From Sphaerulina vaccinii (taxonomy: Eukaryota; Ascomycota; Dothideomycetes; Mycosphaerellales; Mycosphaerellaceae), in assembly GCA_022570795.1 (NCBI GenBank), contig JAKUDP010000014.1, forward strand, positions 682,001-746,000: DNA of 64,000 nt. Reading direction: 5' to 3'. The notes below the pieces were generated by a model that was not told the origin of the DNA, ran no database searches, and worked only from the letters and a program-made list of their open reading frames with translations. The position numbers were made by a program, and so were the translations under genes. Positions 21,415 through 32,114 of this stretch are shown piece by piece (position 1 is the first letter of the stretch; each line of letters begins with the position of its first letter).

Positions 21415-22411
21415 ATGGCAGCGGACCCGCGAGTGCTGCTGCAGAAGGTGAGCCCCTCATTCATACACACACACATGTGAACTCCAAGCTGAGCAGGCGA
21501 TGTGTAGGCAGACAGACAGGCACAGGCAGCTTCAGGAGGTTTCTCCTTCTTTGGTGGGAAGACGCAGAAACTCGAGGAGGCCGCCGAACTATACACACAG
21601 GCCGCAAATGCCTTCCGCATGCAGAAAGATGGCAAGGCAGCCGGCCAGGCCTTTGAGAAAGCGGCGCAGATACAGCAGTCGAAGCTCAATGAGCCGGATG
21701 ATGCAGCCAACACTTTGACAGAGGCATACAAGTGCTACAAGAAGGACGAACCAGAAGACGCAGCCCGAGTGCTCGAACAGGCGATACAACACTACACAAC
21801 CAAGGGCAGCTTCCGGAGAGCAGCCACGCATAAGCAGAACCTGGCGGAGCTATACGAGAACGATATCGGTGACCAAGCACGAGCACAGGAAGCATACGAG
21901 ATGGCAGCGGGTTGGTTCGAAACGGATGGCGCAGAGCAGTAAGTCGAGAGTGTACCGGAATGGTTGAAGCTAGAGGTGAACTCTGACGTGCTACAGACTT
22001 GCCAACAAACTCTACCTCAAACTCGCAGACATCGCCGCATTGAATGGCGAGTATCAGAAAGCCATTGCCAACTACGAACGAATCGCCAAAACCTCCATCA
22101 CCAACAACCTCATGAAGTGGTCCGTGAAGGAGTACTTCCTCAAAGCCGGTATATGCCACCTTGCAAACAACGATACCGTCGCTACAAATCGCGCTCTCGA
22201 CTCCTACCGCGACCTCGATCCTGGCTTTACGCAAACACGAGAACATCAGTTGCTCGTCGATCTTGCCGAGGCGGTGGAAGAAGGAGATCAAGAGAAGTTT
22301 GCAGATAAGCTGTTCCAGTATGATCAAATGTCCAAGTTGGACAAGTGGAAGACGACGCTTCTCCTGAAGGTCAAGGACAATATCCAGAGCCAGGAGGAGG
22401 ACTTCGCGTAG
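21415..22411 (+). CDS. sec17: Alpha-SNAP / Sec17, SNARE-disassembly adaptor
   Basis: Three exons (21415-21447, 21508-21938, 21997-22411) encode 292 aa, the size of yeast Sec17. The protein binds SNARE bundles and recruits the ATPase Sec18/NSF for disassembly after membrane fusion. Visible landmarks are GGFSFFGGKTQKLEEAAELY near residue 20-40, the TPR-like helical hairpins (AAGQAFEKAA, DAANTLTEAYKCYKK, RAATHKQNLAELYE), LANKLYLKLADIAALNGEY, and the acidic end QEEDFA. The first exon has just 11 codons (MAADPRVLLQK), joined through gtgagc...tgtag. The second intron starts gtaagt. Assignment is firm. Confidence 0.95.
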
Positions 22412-22570
22412 TTCGAGGTATGCGGCGTTATGGTACGGGACCACTCCTTAGACGGCACAATCATAGCGTGGTCGAATATACCCACTGAACGCAGCCTAGT
22501 AGCACCAGCTTGTCTTGTCTCTTGCTTGCGGATCATAAAGTTGGACTGTGAAGATCAGGCGTGAATGGAT

Positions 22571-22945
22571 TCACTTTTCCACTTTGTTCTCAGCCGCATG
22601 TCCATCATCAGCATTTGATGAAAACAGCCATTTTCTGATACCCCATGCGAAACCTCCATTGCCTTTGTCCTCACCAATCGCTTCTCTTTTCGCCTCTTTC
22701 AAGTCGCTGATGATCGCCCTACTCAACTGCGTATCTTTTTCGGTCCTATCCTGTTCATGTCGCGAATTGAATGTGCCGGCCTTCTTCTCTGCTTCCTCCT
22801 CAAGAGCTGGTTGAAGAGTTGTGTATGCTACGCTTCGGAGTCAATATGCTGAAGCTTGCTGGGAGTTTGACATGGTGGAGCGCATACCGGTAGCTACGCC
22901 GCATACTGTTGCGATTGCAAGACCTGCAACATTGCCTCCTCGCAT
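22571..22945 (-). CDS. Small single-TM protein (104 aa), conserved-looking hypothetical
   Basis: Two exons, 22945-22888 and 22827-22571, joined across a 60-bp intron (gtatgc...gcgtag). The product begins MRGGNVAGLAIATVCGVAT, a glycine/alanine-rich hydrophobic helix at residues 5-20, then turns charged (QPALEEEAEKKAG, DLKEAKREA) and ends with a GGFAWGIRKWLF segment before an acidic tail. This resembles small mitochondrial or ER membrane proteins of filamentous fungi with one N-terminal helix, but I do not recognise the family with certainty. The open frame is visible only after splicing. It converges on sec17, with 159 bp between stops. Codon use and the clean 85-codon second exon argue for a real gene. 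Confidence 0.65.
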
Positions 22946-23876
22946 TGTGATCAATGGAAGAGTGAGCTCTGGCGGTTGATGTCAATGTAGAGCAGATCAT
23001 CATACATGTCAACCCAGCCGAGAGATTTCCGCTCAGCCACGAGGCGTCGATCAAGCCACCATTTGTCTTTGCCTTCGCCACTCTACCATACTCCCGGAAC
23101 TTCTGTCTCAGTCACGCGCAAAACATCTACAGTCTCCACGAAAGCTTGATGTCTTCTCGTGGCAGGAGTGGAGCATAACAACACGTTGGCGCGTTCGTAT
23201 CAGGAATGTTACAGTACAGTAGCGTGTTCGTGTCAAGTCGTATGGTTCTCAAGAGGACTTGTTTCCGAGATCGTTGAACGAAGCCCAGATCTTGCAGAAG
23301 CCGAATTAAAGTTTTGATATCATCGACGATAGCTATTTTCGATGCAGATGTTACGGATATCGGCTTCTGAGATGGCACATGTTCACATTTGGTACGGATG
23401 GCGCATGAACATCCGGATAGCTTCGCATTTGTGGCAGTTTTGTAGAATTCATCGAATTGCGTATATGTATAACAAGTAAATGGGTATCTTTGATCGTTCC
23501 TCATCATATCGTCGTAATATTCCACGTCGGGAGGCCCGCATACTTCTCCGCGATGCTGCAAGAGCAGATATATCCTCCATGCTCTCCTCTCCCCTATCCC
23601 ATCGTGGAGTGGATTGGCTCTTGGCCTCCTCGCCATGATCTCAACGAGCCAGATTGATATTTGTGATCACTGCAGCATATATCGCTGGAGTGGAATACCA
23701 GACTCGGTCCTGCTCGTTCGTGGACATGTGATAGGTGGCTGCACATGGTCCTGGAGAGGCTTGCGACAGTCCTTGGATCGTCTTGCATAGTTCGTAGATT
23801 GCCAGGTGAGGCGTCATGAGTGGCTCGTTTCTTTGGTGTTGTGGATGTAAACATGTACATCGATTTGATCTTGTTC
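22946..23876. other. Region between two minus-strand small genes
   Basis: 930 bp. It contains an ATG-initiated 169-codon minus-strand frame at 23127-23636 (ends DIKLSWRL) without recognisable motifs. This is most likely chance or 3' UTR of the gene to its right; I give it about 0.2 chance of being real. Confidence 0.4.
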
Positions 23877-24384
23877 TCAGCGCTTGTATCCAACAAGAGC
23901 GGCACATCGATTGCAGTACCAGTTGTTGACTATCATGAAAGGTGAGCGATTGTTCCACAGACAACTGAAGCTGGATTTACTTACGACCATAGGATACCAT
24001 GTTACTCTTGCCAGTCTGGATGTCCACGCTAGGTGTTCGCTGACATCTCGAACATCGCGCCACTACAGGGGTCTCCATAGATGACTTGTCGCAGTCACTT
24101 GAGCTGCTGCTCGAATCGTCGCTGTTCGTCCAAAGTACGTTTTGTTGCATAGGCGTTGGACGAGGCCGGCTAGGGCTGGAATGTGCAGCAGCTGTCTGCA
24201 TGGACATAAGGTTGGACGCCATTCTGGAAAGGACTTGACTTGGACTGTGTAGTTCTCGAGGTGCCAGTAAAGGATGTTCTGGATGGTATGGTGTGATGTC
24301 GTGGTAATGTTGTGGTGAGAATGTCTCCGATGAAGGTGCAATGGGAATGATGTTGAAGTAGTCGTCCGGGATAGTAGTGTGCAT
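23877..24384 (-). CDS. Zinc-ribbon-like small protein (150 aa)
   Basis: Two exons, 24384-23985 and 23929-23877, separated by a 55-bp intron (gtaagt...gatag). The first ~105 residues are low complexity (Ser/Pro/His/Gln, with a DDSSSSSSD run). The C-terminus holds two CxxC knuckles 24 residues apart: CSRCQRTPSVD at 111 and CNRCAALVGYKR at 139, a four-cysteine zinc-ribbon-type arrangement. The second knuckle lies entirely in exon 2, so the unspliced reading loses it; its in-frame recovery is strong support. I recall similar CSRCQR...YCNRCAALVGY ends in uncharacterised filamentous-fungal proteins. Function is unknown; protein or nucleic-acid binding is possible. The start is the first ATG in frame. 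Confidence 0.75.
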
Positions 24385-26164
24385 CACGTTGCCATCGGTA
24401 GTGGTGATGTGGACCAGTGCGTGTCGAAACAGAGGAATGTGGGATCAACGCCAGAAACGCGATCAGCTTGTGTGTACATCATGGCGCTACGAGGCTGTCG
24501 GGGATATATGAAGAGAGCTGGTTGCGAATGCATCGGAGATCAGATCAGTCATCGGAGAGGATTCTGAGGAGCCAGAAGGCCTCTATCGCCCAGACTGCGA
24601 CTGCCTAGGCGAGGACGACGGTTCTGCGCAGATTTGCTGCTAAATCTATGATCGTTTTGCGCCGACTGCAGACCAACCAAAGAATTAGGAAGAAGCTTAC
24701 CTGTATTTGCCGTGCATCGTCGATCGACCAGCAACCTCAAAAACCTCATCGAGAGATCGTTTCTCGGTTTGCGGCTCCTGGTTGGCTACGGACAAAAGCC
24801 CGTCTGCACCTCCACTGCTGAGCCACATCGAGCAAAGACTGGTAGATCGATCGCACCCTGCATGTTCCTGCCAAGGCCGCGGCCTGCTCTTTGCGCTCTC
24901 TTCCGTTGTCTTCTTATATTGTTGACTATTGGAACTGCTATCCGCCAGCGCTGCTCCGCGCCTTATAGTCAGGGACAGCTCTGACAGATGTCACTCGGGA
25001 TATCCTGAACTCCGAAGCGCGATTGCAATTGACGATGGTATGCACGGAACACGATAGGATGTCAAATGCTGTAGCACCATCTCAAACAGCTCAAAGTACT
25101 GAAACGCGCAAGGATTCCCCGTCAGGTTGTATCGGACCCAAGTGCTTGGAAACTTGCGCTATCAACCACTCCGACCTGATCCTGTAGCAGCTCTTCCAGC
25201 TATGCGGTACTTGAATCCATGAAAAGTCAGCCTGGCAACAACCATACCAACGTGGCACGGCTATTCTCTTCGATCGACCTGGAAGCGGATTCATGGAGCC
25301 AGAGCATTTGACCTGATGCTCATTTCATTGATGTTGTCGGCTGGGCCATGTTCTGGAAGCGGAATGGCTGCTGTCCCATTGTACGCCCAGATCGTGGAAG
25401 AATGAATGCTGCGACTTGGACGCATCAACTTGTTCCCACCTTGAGCTATCGTGAGCACGATTTAGAGCTGCAAGATATATGCTCGCCAGTCGATGGCTGT
25501 ACTGCAAGGTCCATAGACGTGAGGACCGGCCACATGGGCTGCCTTTCCACTGACCTTTCAGTACCTCATGGTTCAAAAGGCGTCTCCGGTCGAAGAGACC
25601 CTCCCGGATCAGCCGGCAGCAACAACTCGAATGTGTCGGTCCAGCAGATTCCGAGAACCTATCGTGAAGCGCAAAGAGTGATTTGGCAGACTGTTATTTG
25701 CGCAAAAGCATTCCCTTCAGGCCCTCTTGTCAATATCACTTCGGTCAAGGAGTCTAGATTCCACGACTCCACGAGTCGAGACTGCTGTGCTATTTGGTAT
25801 TACCCACGAGTCTGCAAGCCATGGTTGGCTGCCATTGCTTTCAGGTGATAGGGCTCTTCATGTTGCGGTTGTTGGAGTGTTTTGATCTACACGGCAAGCT
25901 GAGGCAAAGAAGTCAAGCAACCTGCAAGACTCGATCCAGTGTCTTGTCACTCCTTCTGAGGAGTCTACAGTGTGCTTGTCATGGCCTGCTCATCGTTGTC
26001 GTCATTGTTGTCGTTGCAAAAGTGCAGTTCTCCTAGAAAATAAAGCACCAAAATGTCTTGGCCTGGTTTGATGCTCCACCTCTTTCCGACTTCGCGTCTT
26101 CCAAACGCGTACAGAAAGTCAATACACGATACAAACGACAGCCTCATGATCGCCCGCCTCCACG
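24385..26164. other. 1.8-kb divergent region without a supported gene
   Basis: It lies between the zinc-ribbon gene (minus) and gamma-tubulin (plus) and must contain both promoters and 5' UTRs. A plus-strand ATG frame at 25348-25848 (166 codons) has no family-like features and was not called. Confidence 0.45.
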
Positions 26165-27819
26165 ATGCCACGGTGCGTACATGTCCACGAGAGATCAATG
26201 TCTGCTGATCTAACGCGTATCGTACAGTGAGATCATCACGATCCAGGCAGGCCAATGCGGCAACAGCGGTCAGTTGCGCCAACCAGCACTGTAATCACAA
26301 ACATGCGCTCGAGGGGACACTGACGCGATCCTTGACACAGTCGGCTCGCAGTTCTGGCGCCAACTCTGCTTGGAACACGGCATCAACCAGGACGGCAACC
26401 TCGAAGACTTTGCGACTGAGGGAGGAGATCGCAAAGATGTCTTCTTCTACCAGTCCGACGACACGCGATATATCCCACGTGCTATTCTGCTCGATCTGGA
26501 GCCGAGAGTGATCAATAATATTCAGACCGGGCCGTACAAGAACATCTACAACCCAGAGAATTTCTACGTGCACAAGGAAGGCACAGGAGCGGGAAACAAC
26601 TGGGCTGCGGGGTACGATATGGGCAGCCAGGTCCAAGATGAGGTCTTGGACATGATAGACCGCGAGGCAGACGGCAGTGACAGTCTAGAGGTATGAGCGG
26701 GATTCTCATATGTTGGAAGTGGTGGGGCATCTTCTGACGGGCGTGTAGGGTTTCATGTTGTTACATTCCATTGCAGGCGGAACTGGATCTGGACTGGGCT
26801 CTTTCCTGCTGGAACAACTGAATGATCGGTTTCCAAAGAAGCTGATCCAGACCTACTCGGTGTTTCCAGACACACAGAATGCTGGAGATGTGGTTGTTCA
26901 GCCATACAACTCGCTACTTGCCATGCGAAGGTTGACACAGAACGCCGACGCTGTCGTGGTATTAGACAATGGTGCCTTGTCTAGAATAGCTGCCGACACG
27001 CTGCATGTGCAGGAGCCATCATTCGAGCAGACAAATCAGCTGGTTAGTACCGTGATGTCTGCGGCAACGGCGACATTGCGCTACCCGGGATACATGCACA
27101 ACGACCTAGTTGGTATCGTGGCCAGTCTGATACCCACGCCGAGGTGTCACTTCTTGCAAACCAGCTACACCCCCTTCACAGGCAATAATGTAGAGTCAGC
27201 AAGGACTGTACGAAAAACAACAGTTCTGGATGTCATGCGAAGACTGTTACAGCCCAAGAACCAGATGGTGACGGCCAAGCCTAGCAAAAACAGCTGCTAC
27301 ATCTCAATCCTGAACATAATTATGGGAGACGCAGACCCAACAGATGTAAGCTGAAGCTGCCATTCTTCGCCCCACCTAGCTAACATCTCCTAGGTGCACA
27401 AATCACTGCTTCGTATCCGAGAAAGAAATCTTGCTTCGTTCATCCCTTGGGGTCCGGCTAGCATACAGGTCGCACTATCTCGCACTTCACCTTATACGCA
27501 GCCTCCATACACCACGCGCACGCCTCCTCGGGTCTCTGGTCTGATGCTGGCCAACCACACTGGGATCGCCACACTCTTCAAGCGCATAGTGTTCCAGTAC
27601 GATAGGCTTCGCAAGCGCAATGCGTTCGTCGATACATACAAGAAGCATGGAACATTCCGGGACGGCCTGGGAGAGTTCGACACGTCCAGAGAGGTCGTGA
27701 TGGATCTCATCAACGAGTACGAGGAAGCCGAACGCGCTGATTACTTGACTGGAGCTCAACAGGAGGATCCTACTGATGCTGGCGCGGATGCGAGAACAGA
27801 CGGCGTAACGGGTCGATGA
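26165..27819 (+). CDS. tubG: Gamma-tubulin
   Basis: Five exons (26165-26172, 26228-26268, 26341-26690, 26749-27345, 27394-27819) encode 473 aa. Gamma-tubulin nucleates microtubules at spindle pole bodies within the gamma-TuSC (Aspergillus mipA). Evidence: N-terminus MPREIITIQAGQCGNSVGSQ; gamma-specific GINQDGNLEDFATEGGDRKDVFFYQSDD; the GTP-binding signature GGTGSGLGS (tubulin GGGTGSG variant, SIAGGTGSG); PRCHFLQTSYTPF; and the C-terminal FRDGLGEFDTSREVVMDLI. The first exon contributes only 8 nt, so the start codon is easily missed. All introns are 48-72 bp with GT-AG ends. The C-terminal tail is a longer acidic extension (EDPTDAGADARTDG). It differs clearly from alpha and beta tubulin. Confidence 0.97.
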
Positions 27820-27974
27820 TTAAGATTGATCACAGCTGGCGTTGTTTGATGGCATTGCAAGCTGATCTGATCTGACCTGGCCTGTCCTGATGCCGTGAAA
27901 GCGAAGCACGATACCCATGAAAGACGAATGAAGCATTTTCTCGAGCTTTCCCCCCTCTGATCGACAGAGTCACA

Positions 27975-28502
27975 TCACCACCTCCTCCCACTCCCCTCCT
28001 GCTCATCCACATACGACCTTCTCCTCCTCTTATGAGTATGCTCTCTCGGCTTCTTAGTCTTCACTTTAATCCTAGGCAGAGATCCTTTCTCAAAGTACAC
28101 ACTAATCTTGACTTCGGCTGTGGGTCGATCTCTTGGTCCTAGCTTGATTTTGAGCTGGAAAGCTGAAGGACGATAGTCTTCTTCGAAACGGACATGCTTT
28201 CTGTTACTGCTACTTGTACCCGACCAGGCTGGATAAGGAGGATATGGCGGCTGTGATGGTGAAGGCCCTGAACCTGGGGGGTCCGGATTGTGTGTTGTAC
28301 GGAAGTGATGAGCCATGTTGGCAGCTAAGGGTGCAAAGTCTTGGGCGTTTCGACGACGCCACAGAACGGGTTGTTGGAAGGCAGGAGGTGATGAGGACAT
28401 GGCTTGAGTAATGAGAGGTACTACTTCTCCATTGTTACACGAAGATTCGTTTGCGTGTGGGATGTAGCAGGTGTTGGAACAGACTAGCATAGTCTCTAAC
28501 AT
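27975..28502 (-). CDS. Hypothetical basic protein (175 aa)
   Basis: Single-exon frame with an ATG at 28502; a second ATG at residue 35 (MSSSPPAFQQPVLWRRRNAQDF) is an equally plausible start. A Pro/Ser-rich centre leads to RKHVRFEEDYRPSAFQLKIKLG, then ISVYFEKGSLPRIKVKTKKPRE and a strongly basic end with KRRRR (nuclear-localisation-like). No domain is recognised. It converges with gamma-tubulin (155 bp between stops) and sits just left of the AKR gene. Compositional shape supports a real, poorly conserved protein, but it could be non-coding. Confidence 0.45.
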   Translation of the reverse strand: MLETMLVCSNTCYIPHANESSCNNGEVVPLITQAMSSSPPAFQQPVLWRRRNAQDFAPLAANMAHHFRTTHNPDPPGSGPSPSQPPYPPYPAWSGTSSSNRKHVRFEEDYRPSAFQLKIKLGPRDRPTAEVKISVYFEKGSLPRIKVKTKKPREHTHKRRRRSYVDEQEGSGRRW

Positions 28503-28680
28503 GACTAGAGTCGACTGTGAATATGTTCGAGAATGATCAGTGCCCTTTGAGATGTGAAGTGGTGGCTCGCGTGGGAGATTGTTTTAGGCTTTTGACATGT
28601 GATATGTTTACTGAGCATGTGATCGGATTTCAGAATTCGCTATTCTAAGTATCTCGAATCTGAAGCGCACCTTTTGATGG

Positions 28681-30081
28681 CTAATGCTTTCCGAACAGAG
28701 CATCAATGGTGTCGTAGGTGTATTTAAGCTCACCATGCCAGTAGGGCACCGCGGTTGGCTTGGTGATTAGCCTACGAGAATTCCGCAAATTAGCAAGTTT
28801 GCTGATAGTTCTTAGGTGTCACACTTACCATGCAGAATCGAGCACTTGGAGAACTTCCTCCGGCAGAGGGCCATTCTCGATATCTGTAAGGTTTGACTCG
28901 AGCTGTGCTTGGCTGGATACACCAATAATAATGCCGTCATTGCCACCATCCTTGATGTTCAACTTGGAGTGATGAACAAGCCATCTGAACGCTATCTCGA
29001 GCAATGTCAAGTTGTGCTTCTGTGCGACAGGCTCTATCAGTCTTAGTGCTTCGAATGTGTCGTCTCTGAAGTAGCGTTGCCTGTAATTAGTGCCCATAGC
29101 GCTCGATTTGTCACTGAAACGGCCTTCGGCAGGAATATCGGTCGTCTTGATCTTGCCTGAGAACAATCCACCAGCAATGGGATTGTAGATGACTAGATCC
29201 ATACCATATCGCTTGAGTGTGGTAACCAGTTCTGGCTCGATGTTACGCTGGATAGCGTTGTACATTCCTTGGTAAATCGTGGGCCTAACCCAGTTGTTGT
29301 CTATGGTAAAAATCAGCGACTGTTACTTAGATCTTGCTCGAGGTGACGCGAGGGACAGGAAGCAGGCTTACACTTGCAATGCATTTGAACTTCAGCAACC
29401 TCAGCAGCTGTGAAGTTGCTGAGGCCTAAGTTGACAAATTTGCCCTGCTTGTGCAGCTCGTTCAACTTCTTCAACGGCTCGGTGAAGGGCAAGCTTCTAT
29501 CTGCAGCATGAAGGTAGAAGATGTCCACACAATCTGTGCCGAGCTCAGCCAGAGATTTGTTGAGCATCTCCTCAATCTTCTCAGCCTTGTGTGCTCCTCT
29601 AGAGTCAATTCGAAGGTAAGCAAACGTCTCTAGTCAAGCAAAGACATAATCCCGCACTCTTGTATATGTGGAAGAACCGCAGTGACAAGAAGATGCACAA
29701 GGCAGTACTTACGCCTCTCGAGGATACCACTTCGTGGCGAGCGTCAGACCTCTATCCTTCCAGCCTGCATCACGAGTCCATGCTTCTTGCTTGCCACCAA
29801 CATAGACTCGTGCTGTATCAATCTCATTGTAGCCACGAGACTGGAAGTGGTCCAGACACGACTTGTAATCGTCAAGAGAAGTGATGCGAGCACCAGTGGA
29901 CTCGTCAGGTCTAGCAAGATGTCAGTAGTGTTCCCTGATAGCAGTCAATGGGCTGGTAGTACCCAAAGGTCATAGTGCCGAGAATGACTCTCGGCTTGCC
30001 GGTTCCTGCATTGATCAGTGGCATTCTGGCGGTGGTGGTGAATCTGAAGCTTCGTGTGATGGGGACTACAATGGATGGCAT
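28681..30081 (-). CDS. Aldo-keto reductase, AKR7 (aflatoxin-aldehyde reductase) type
   Basis: Five exons: 30081-29963, 29910-29713, 29598-29372, 29300-28829, 28771-28681, giving 368 aa. NADPH-dependent reduction of aldehydes and ketones is expected. The AKR tetrad is complete: Asp71 and Tyr76 in EIDTARVY, Lys100 in LATKWYP, His136 in FYLHAAD. AKR7-type wording follows: GLSNFTAAEVAEV, TIYQGMYNAIQRN, YNPIAGGLFSGK, IIIGVSSQAQLESNL and the closing PYWHGELKYTYDTIDALFGKH. Introns are 52, 114, 71 and 57 bp. Three in-frame ATGs compete: 30114, 30081 and 30024. The 30081 start adds a basic, Ser/Thr/Phe-rich leader (RSFRFTTTAR) that looks mitochondrial; 30024 (MPLINAGTGK) gives a cytosolic-length enzyme and has A at -3. 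Confidence 0.9.
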
Positions 30082-30563
30082 TCGTGGTTTCATTAATGAA
30101 GGCGACATCGGCATATGTCGAAGCGAGAAGGGTAATGGCGTATGGAGATAACGCAGCTATCGCCATTACAGGAGAACGCAAACCGTCATGCTTGCCTTTG
30201 CTTGCGCTGTTGCTTGAGCTTACACACAGGCAAGCTACCGTCACCTTCGAAGACAACACTGCTGAAGCGGCCGCGTCCATCTTGCTGTTGGATGCCACGG
30301 TGGTCGTTCTGATGCAGGAGAAGCACTGAAGTGCCTGGTGGAGGCGATGATGATCAGCCCAGCTTTCGGGACCCCTGGTCGCTGACTATTCTGAGAGACC
30401 ACCTGCAGCCTGCAGCTTCACCAGAAACACATTGACGGATGAGTACTCGGACTACCCGGACTCGTCAGCTATCCAGTGCTAGACGATAAGCGTGATTGCG
30501 CCATCTGCTTGCCTGTCTGTCTCTACCGATACCATCTGGTCACATGCCGCCTAAACCGCATGG
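30082..30563. promoter_or_regulatory. Divergent promoter of AKR and DMT genes
   Basis: About 480 bp between divergent genes. No distinct stress-response element could be identified with confidence. Confidence 0.4.
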
Positions 30564-32114
30564 ATGTCGTCCTCCAACTTCTTACACCCCGACGACGATT
30601 CCGCGACCAACAGTTTCGTAGACGTTTCCAAGCAGAACTCTCGCCAATCCAGTCCTTTCGTCAACCTTCCACACCCGGACCACTATACAAGTCGTCAAGA
30701 CAGCGACGAAGACGGGGACAGCGACTTTGCGTGGGACGAGACGGAGAGGCCGTCGGAGGAAGGCCACGATATGCCCTCTGATTTGCGACCAGCACATCCG
30801 CGGTCAAAGAGCCATCAGCACCAGCCTTTGCTGACAGGCCGCGAGAGGAAGAGTTATGATAGCCCAACGCGACCCGGCCTGGGAACGCGGCATCCATCGC
30901 ATTTCAGAGAGCGGGATCCAGACATCGTAGAAACGAAAGATGATACCAAGAAGAGATATACATATGCTGCGGCCTTCTTACTTCTGAGTCTGGTGAGCTT
31001 CGCAGTACAGACGGAGACGGCAGTTTATATTCAACATAACCTGCATTGGAATAAGGCCTACTGTATGCTCTACTTCACACATGGCTCTTGGTCAGTGCTA
31101 TGGTTTGTACAACTTGCGATCCTCCGAATCAGCAAATGGAATCAGCCATTCGATGCTTTCTGGAGGAGGCATGTAGCGATCATCACTTCCACAGCACAGA
31201 TGGTAGAACATCGGACATTGAATGTGCCCGGCCATTTGCAAAAGAAGTCTCCATGGCCATATTTTGCTAAGACTACGGCATATGTCACCTGTGCTCTGAC
31301 CGTAGCGGGAGGCTCTTGGTACGTTGCAGTGGATATGACAACGGCTTCTGACCTGACAGCGATATACAATTGCTCGGCCTTCTTCGCTTACGCTTTTGCC
31401 ATTCCGCTACTGGGCGAGAAGCTCAAATGGAACAAAATCGCCTCAGTGGTCGTAGCCATCATCGGTGTCCTCGTGGTAGCCTACGGCGACCAAGCACATC
31501 CAAAGCACGGAAGCAAATCAGGAGGTGGTGCTGGAGGACCTTCAGCACCAGACAGCTCAGAAGCGAAGAATCGTGCTCTAGGAAATCTCGTCATTGGAGT
31601 CGGTAGTGTACTCTACGGATTCTACGAAGTACTCTACAAAAGAGTGGCCTGTCCACCAGATGGATGCTCGCCGACTCGCGGAATGCTCTTCGCAAACACA
31701 TTCGGCAGCATGATTGGACTCTTTACGTTGACAGTACTCTGGATACCGCTTCCAATTTTACATTACACGGGAATTGAGAAATTCGAGCTTCCCAGCGGAG
31801 AGGCAGCCTGGATGCTGGCCATTTCGGTATTGTCGAACGCTACCTTTTCTGGCTCGTTCCTGGTTTTGATATCTCTCACATCGCCTGTGCTTAGCTCCGT
31901 GGCGGCTTTGCTGACGATCTTTCTGGTCGCTCTTTGCGATGAGCTGTTGCCCCCGCCTCTGTACAGCCCGTTGACTTCTGCTGCTATTGCTGGAGGGCTG
32001 CTTATTATCTTCGCCTTCTTGTTACTGAGTTGGTTCACTTATAAGGAGATGGAGGAGGAACGGCATAAGAAGGCGGAGGAAGTGGTGGAGGAATCTGATA
32101 TTGAGGATTTGTAG
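30564..32114 (+). CDS. DMT-superfamily (EamA/SLC35F-like) membrane transporter
   Basis: Single-exon, 516 aa. About 125 N-terminal residues are hydrophilic and Ser/Asp/Pro-rich (cytosolic tail). About ten hydrophobic segments follow, starting TYAAAFLLLSLVSFAVQTETAVY. The first EamA half ends in the typical FFAYAFAIPLLGEKLKWNKIASVVV (about 275-300); the second contains LSNATFSGSFLVLISLTSPVLSSVAALLTIFLVAL. A Gly/Ser-rich loop (about 310-330) separates the halves. The acidic C-terminus ends EESDIEDL. Relatives include fungal SLC35F5/Thi74-like carriers; substrate and membrane (vacuole, Golgi or mitochondrion) cannot be told. The ATG at 30564 begins MSSSNFLHPDDDS. Confidence 0.88.
   Translation: MSSSNFLHPDDDSATNSFVDVSKQNSRQSSPFVNLPHPDHYTSRQDSDEDGDSDFAWDETERPSEEGHDMPSDLRPAHPRSKSHQHQPLLTGRERKSYDSPTRPGLGTRHPSHFRERDPDIVETKDDTKKRYTYAAAFLLLSLVSFAVQTETAVYIQHNLHWNKAYCMLYFTHGSWSVLWFVQLAILRISKWNQPFDAFWRRHVAIITSTAQMVEHRTLNVPGHLQKKSPWPYFAKTTAYVTCALTVAGGSWYVAVDMTTASDLTAIYNCSAFFAYAFAIPLLGEKLKWNKIASVVVAIIGVLVVAYGDQAHPKHGSKSGGGAGGPSAPDSSEAKNRALGNLVIGVGSVLYGFYEVLYKRVACPPDGCSPTRGMLFANTFGSMIGLFTLTVLWIPLPILHYTGIEKFELPSGEAAWMLAISVLSNATFSGSFLVLISLTSPVLSSVAALLTIFLVALCDELLPPPLYSPLTSAAIAGGLLIIFAFLLLSWFTYKEMEEERHKKAEEVVEESDIEDL

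Noticed and set aside
23127..23636. 169-codon ATG-started minus-strand frame
   Set aside because: No motif, rich in rare-looking Tyr/Cys/Arg runs; kept only as a note in the intergenic entry.
25348..25848. 166-codon plus-strand frame before gamma-tubulin
   Set aside because: Starts with ATG but shows no conserved-looking segment or splice partners.
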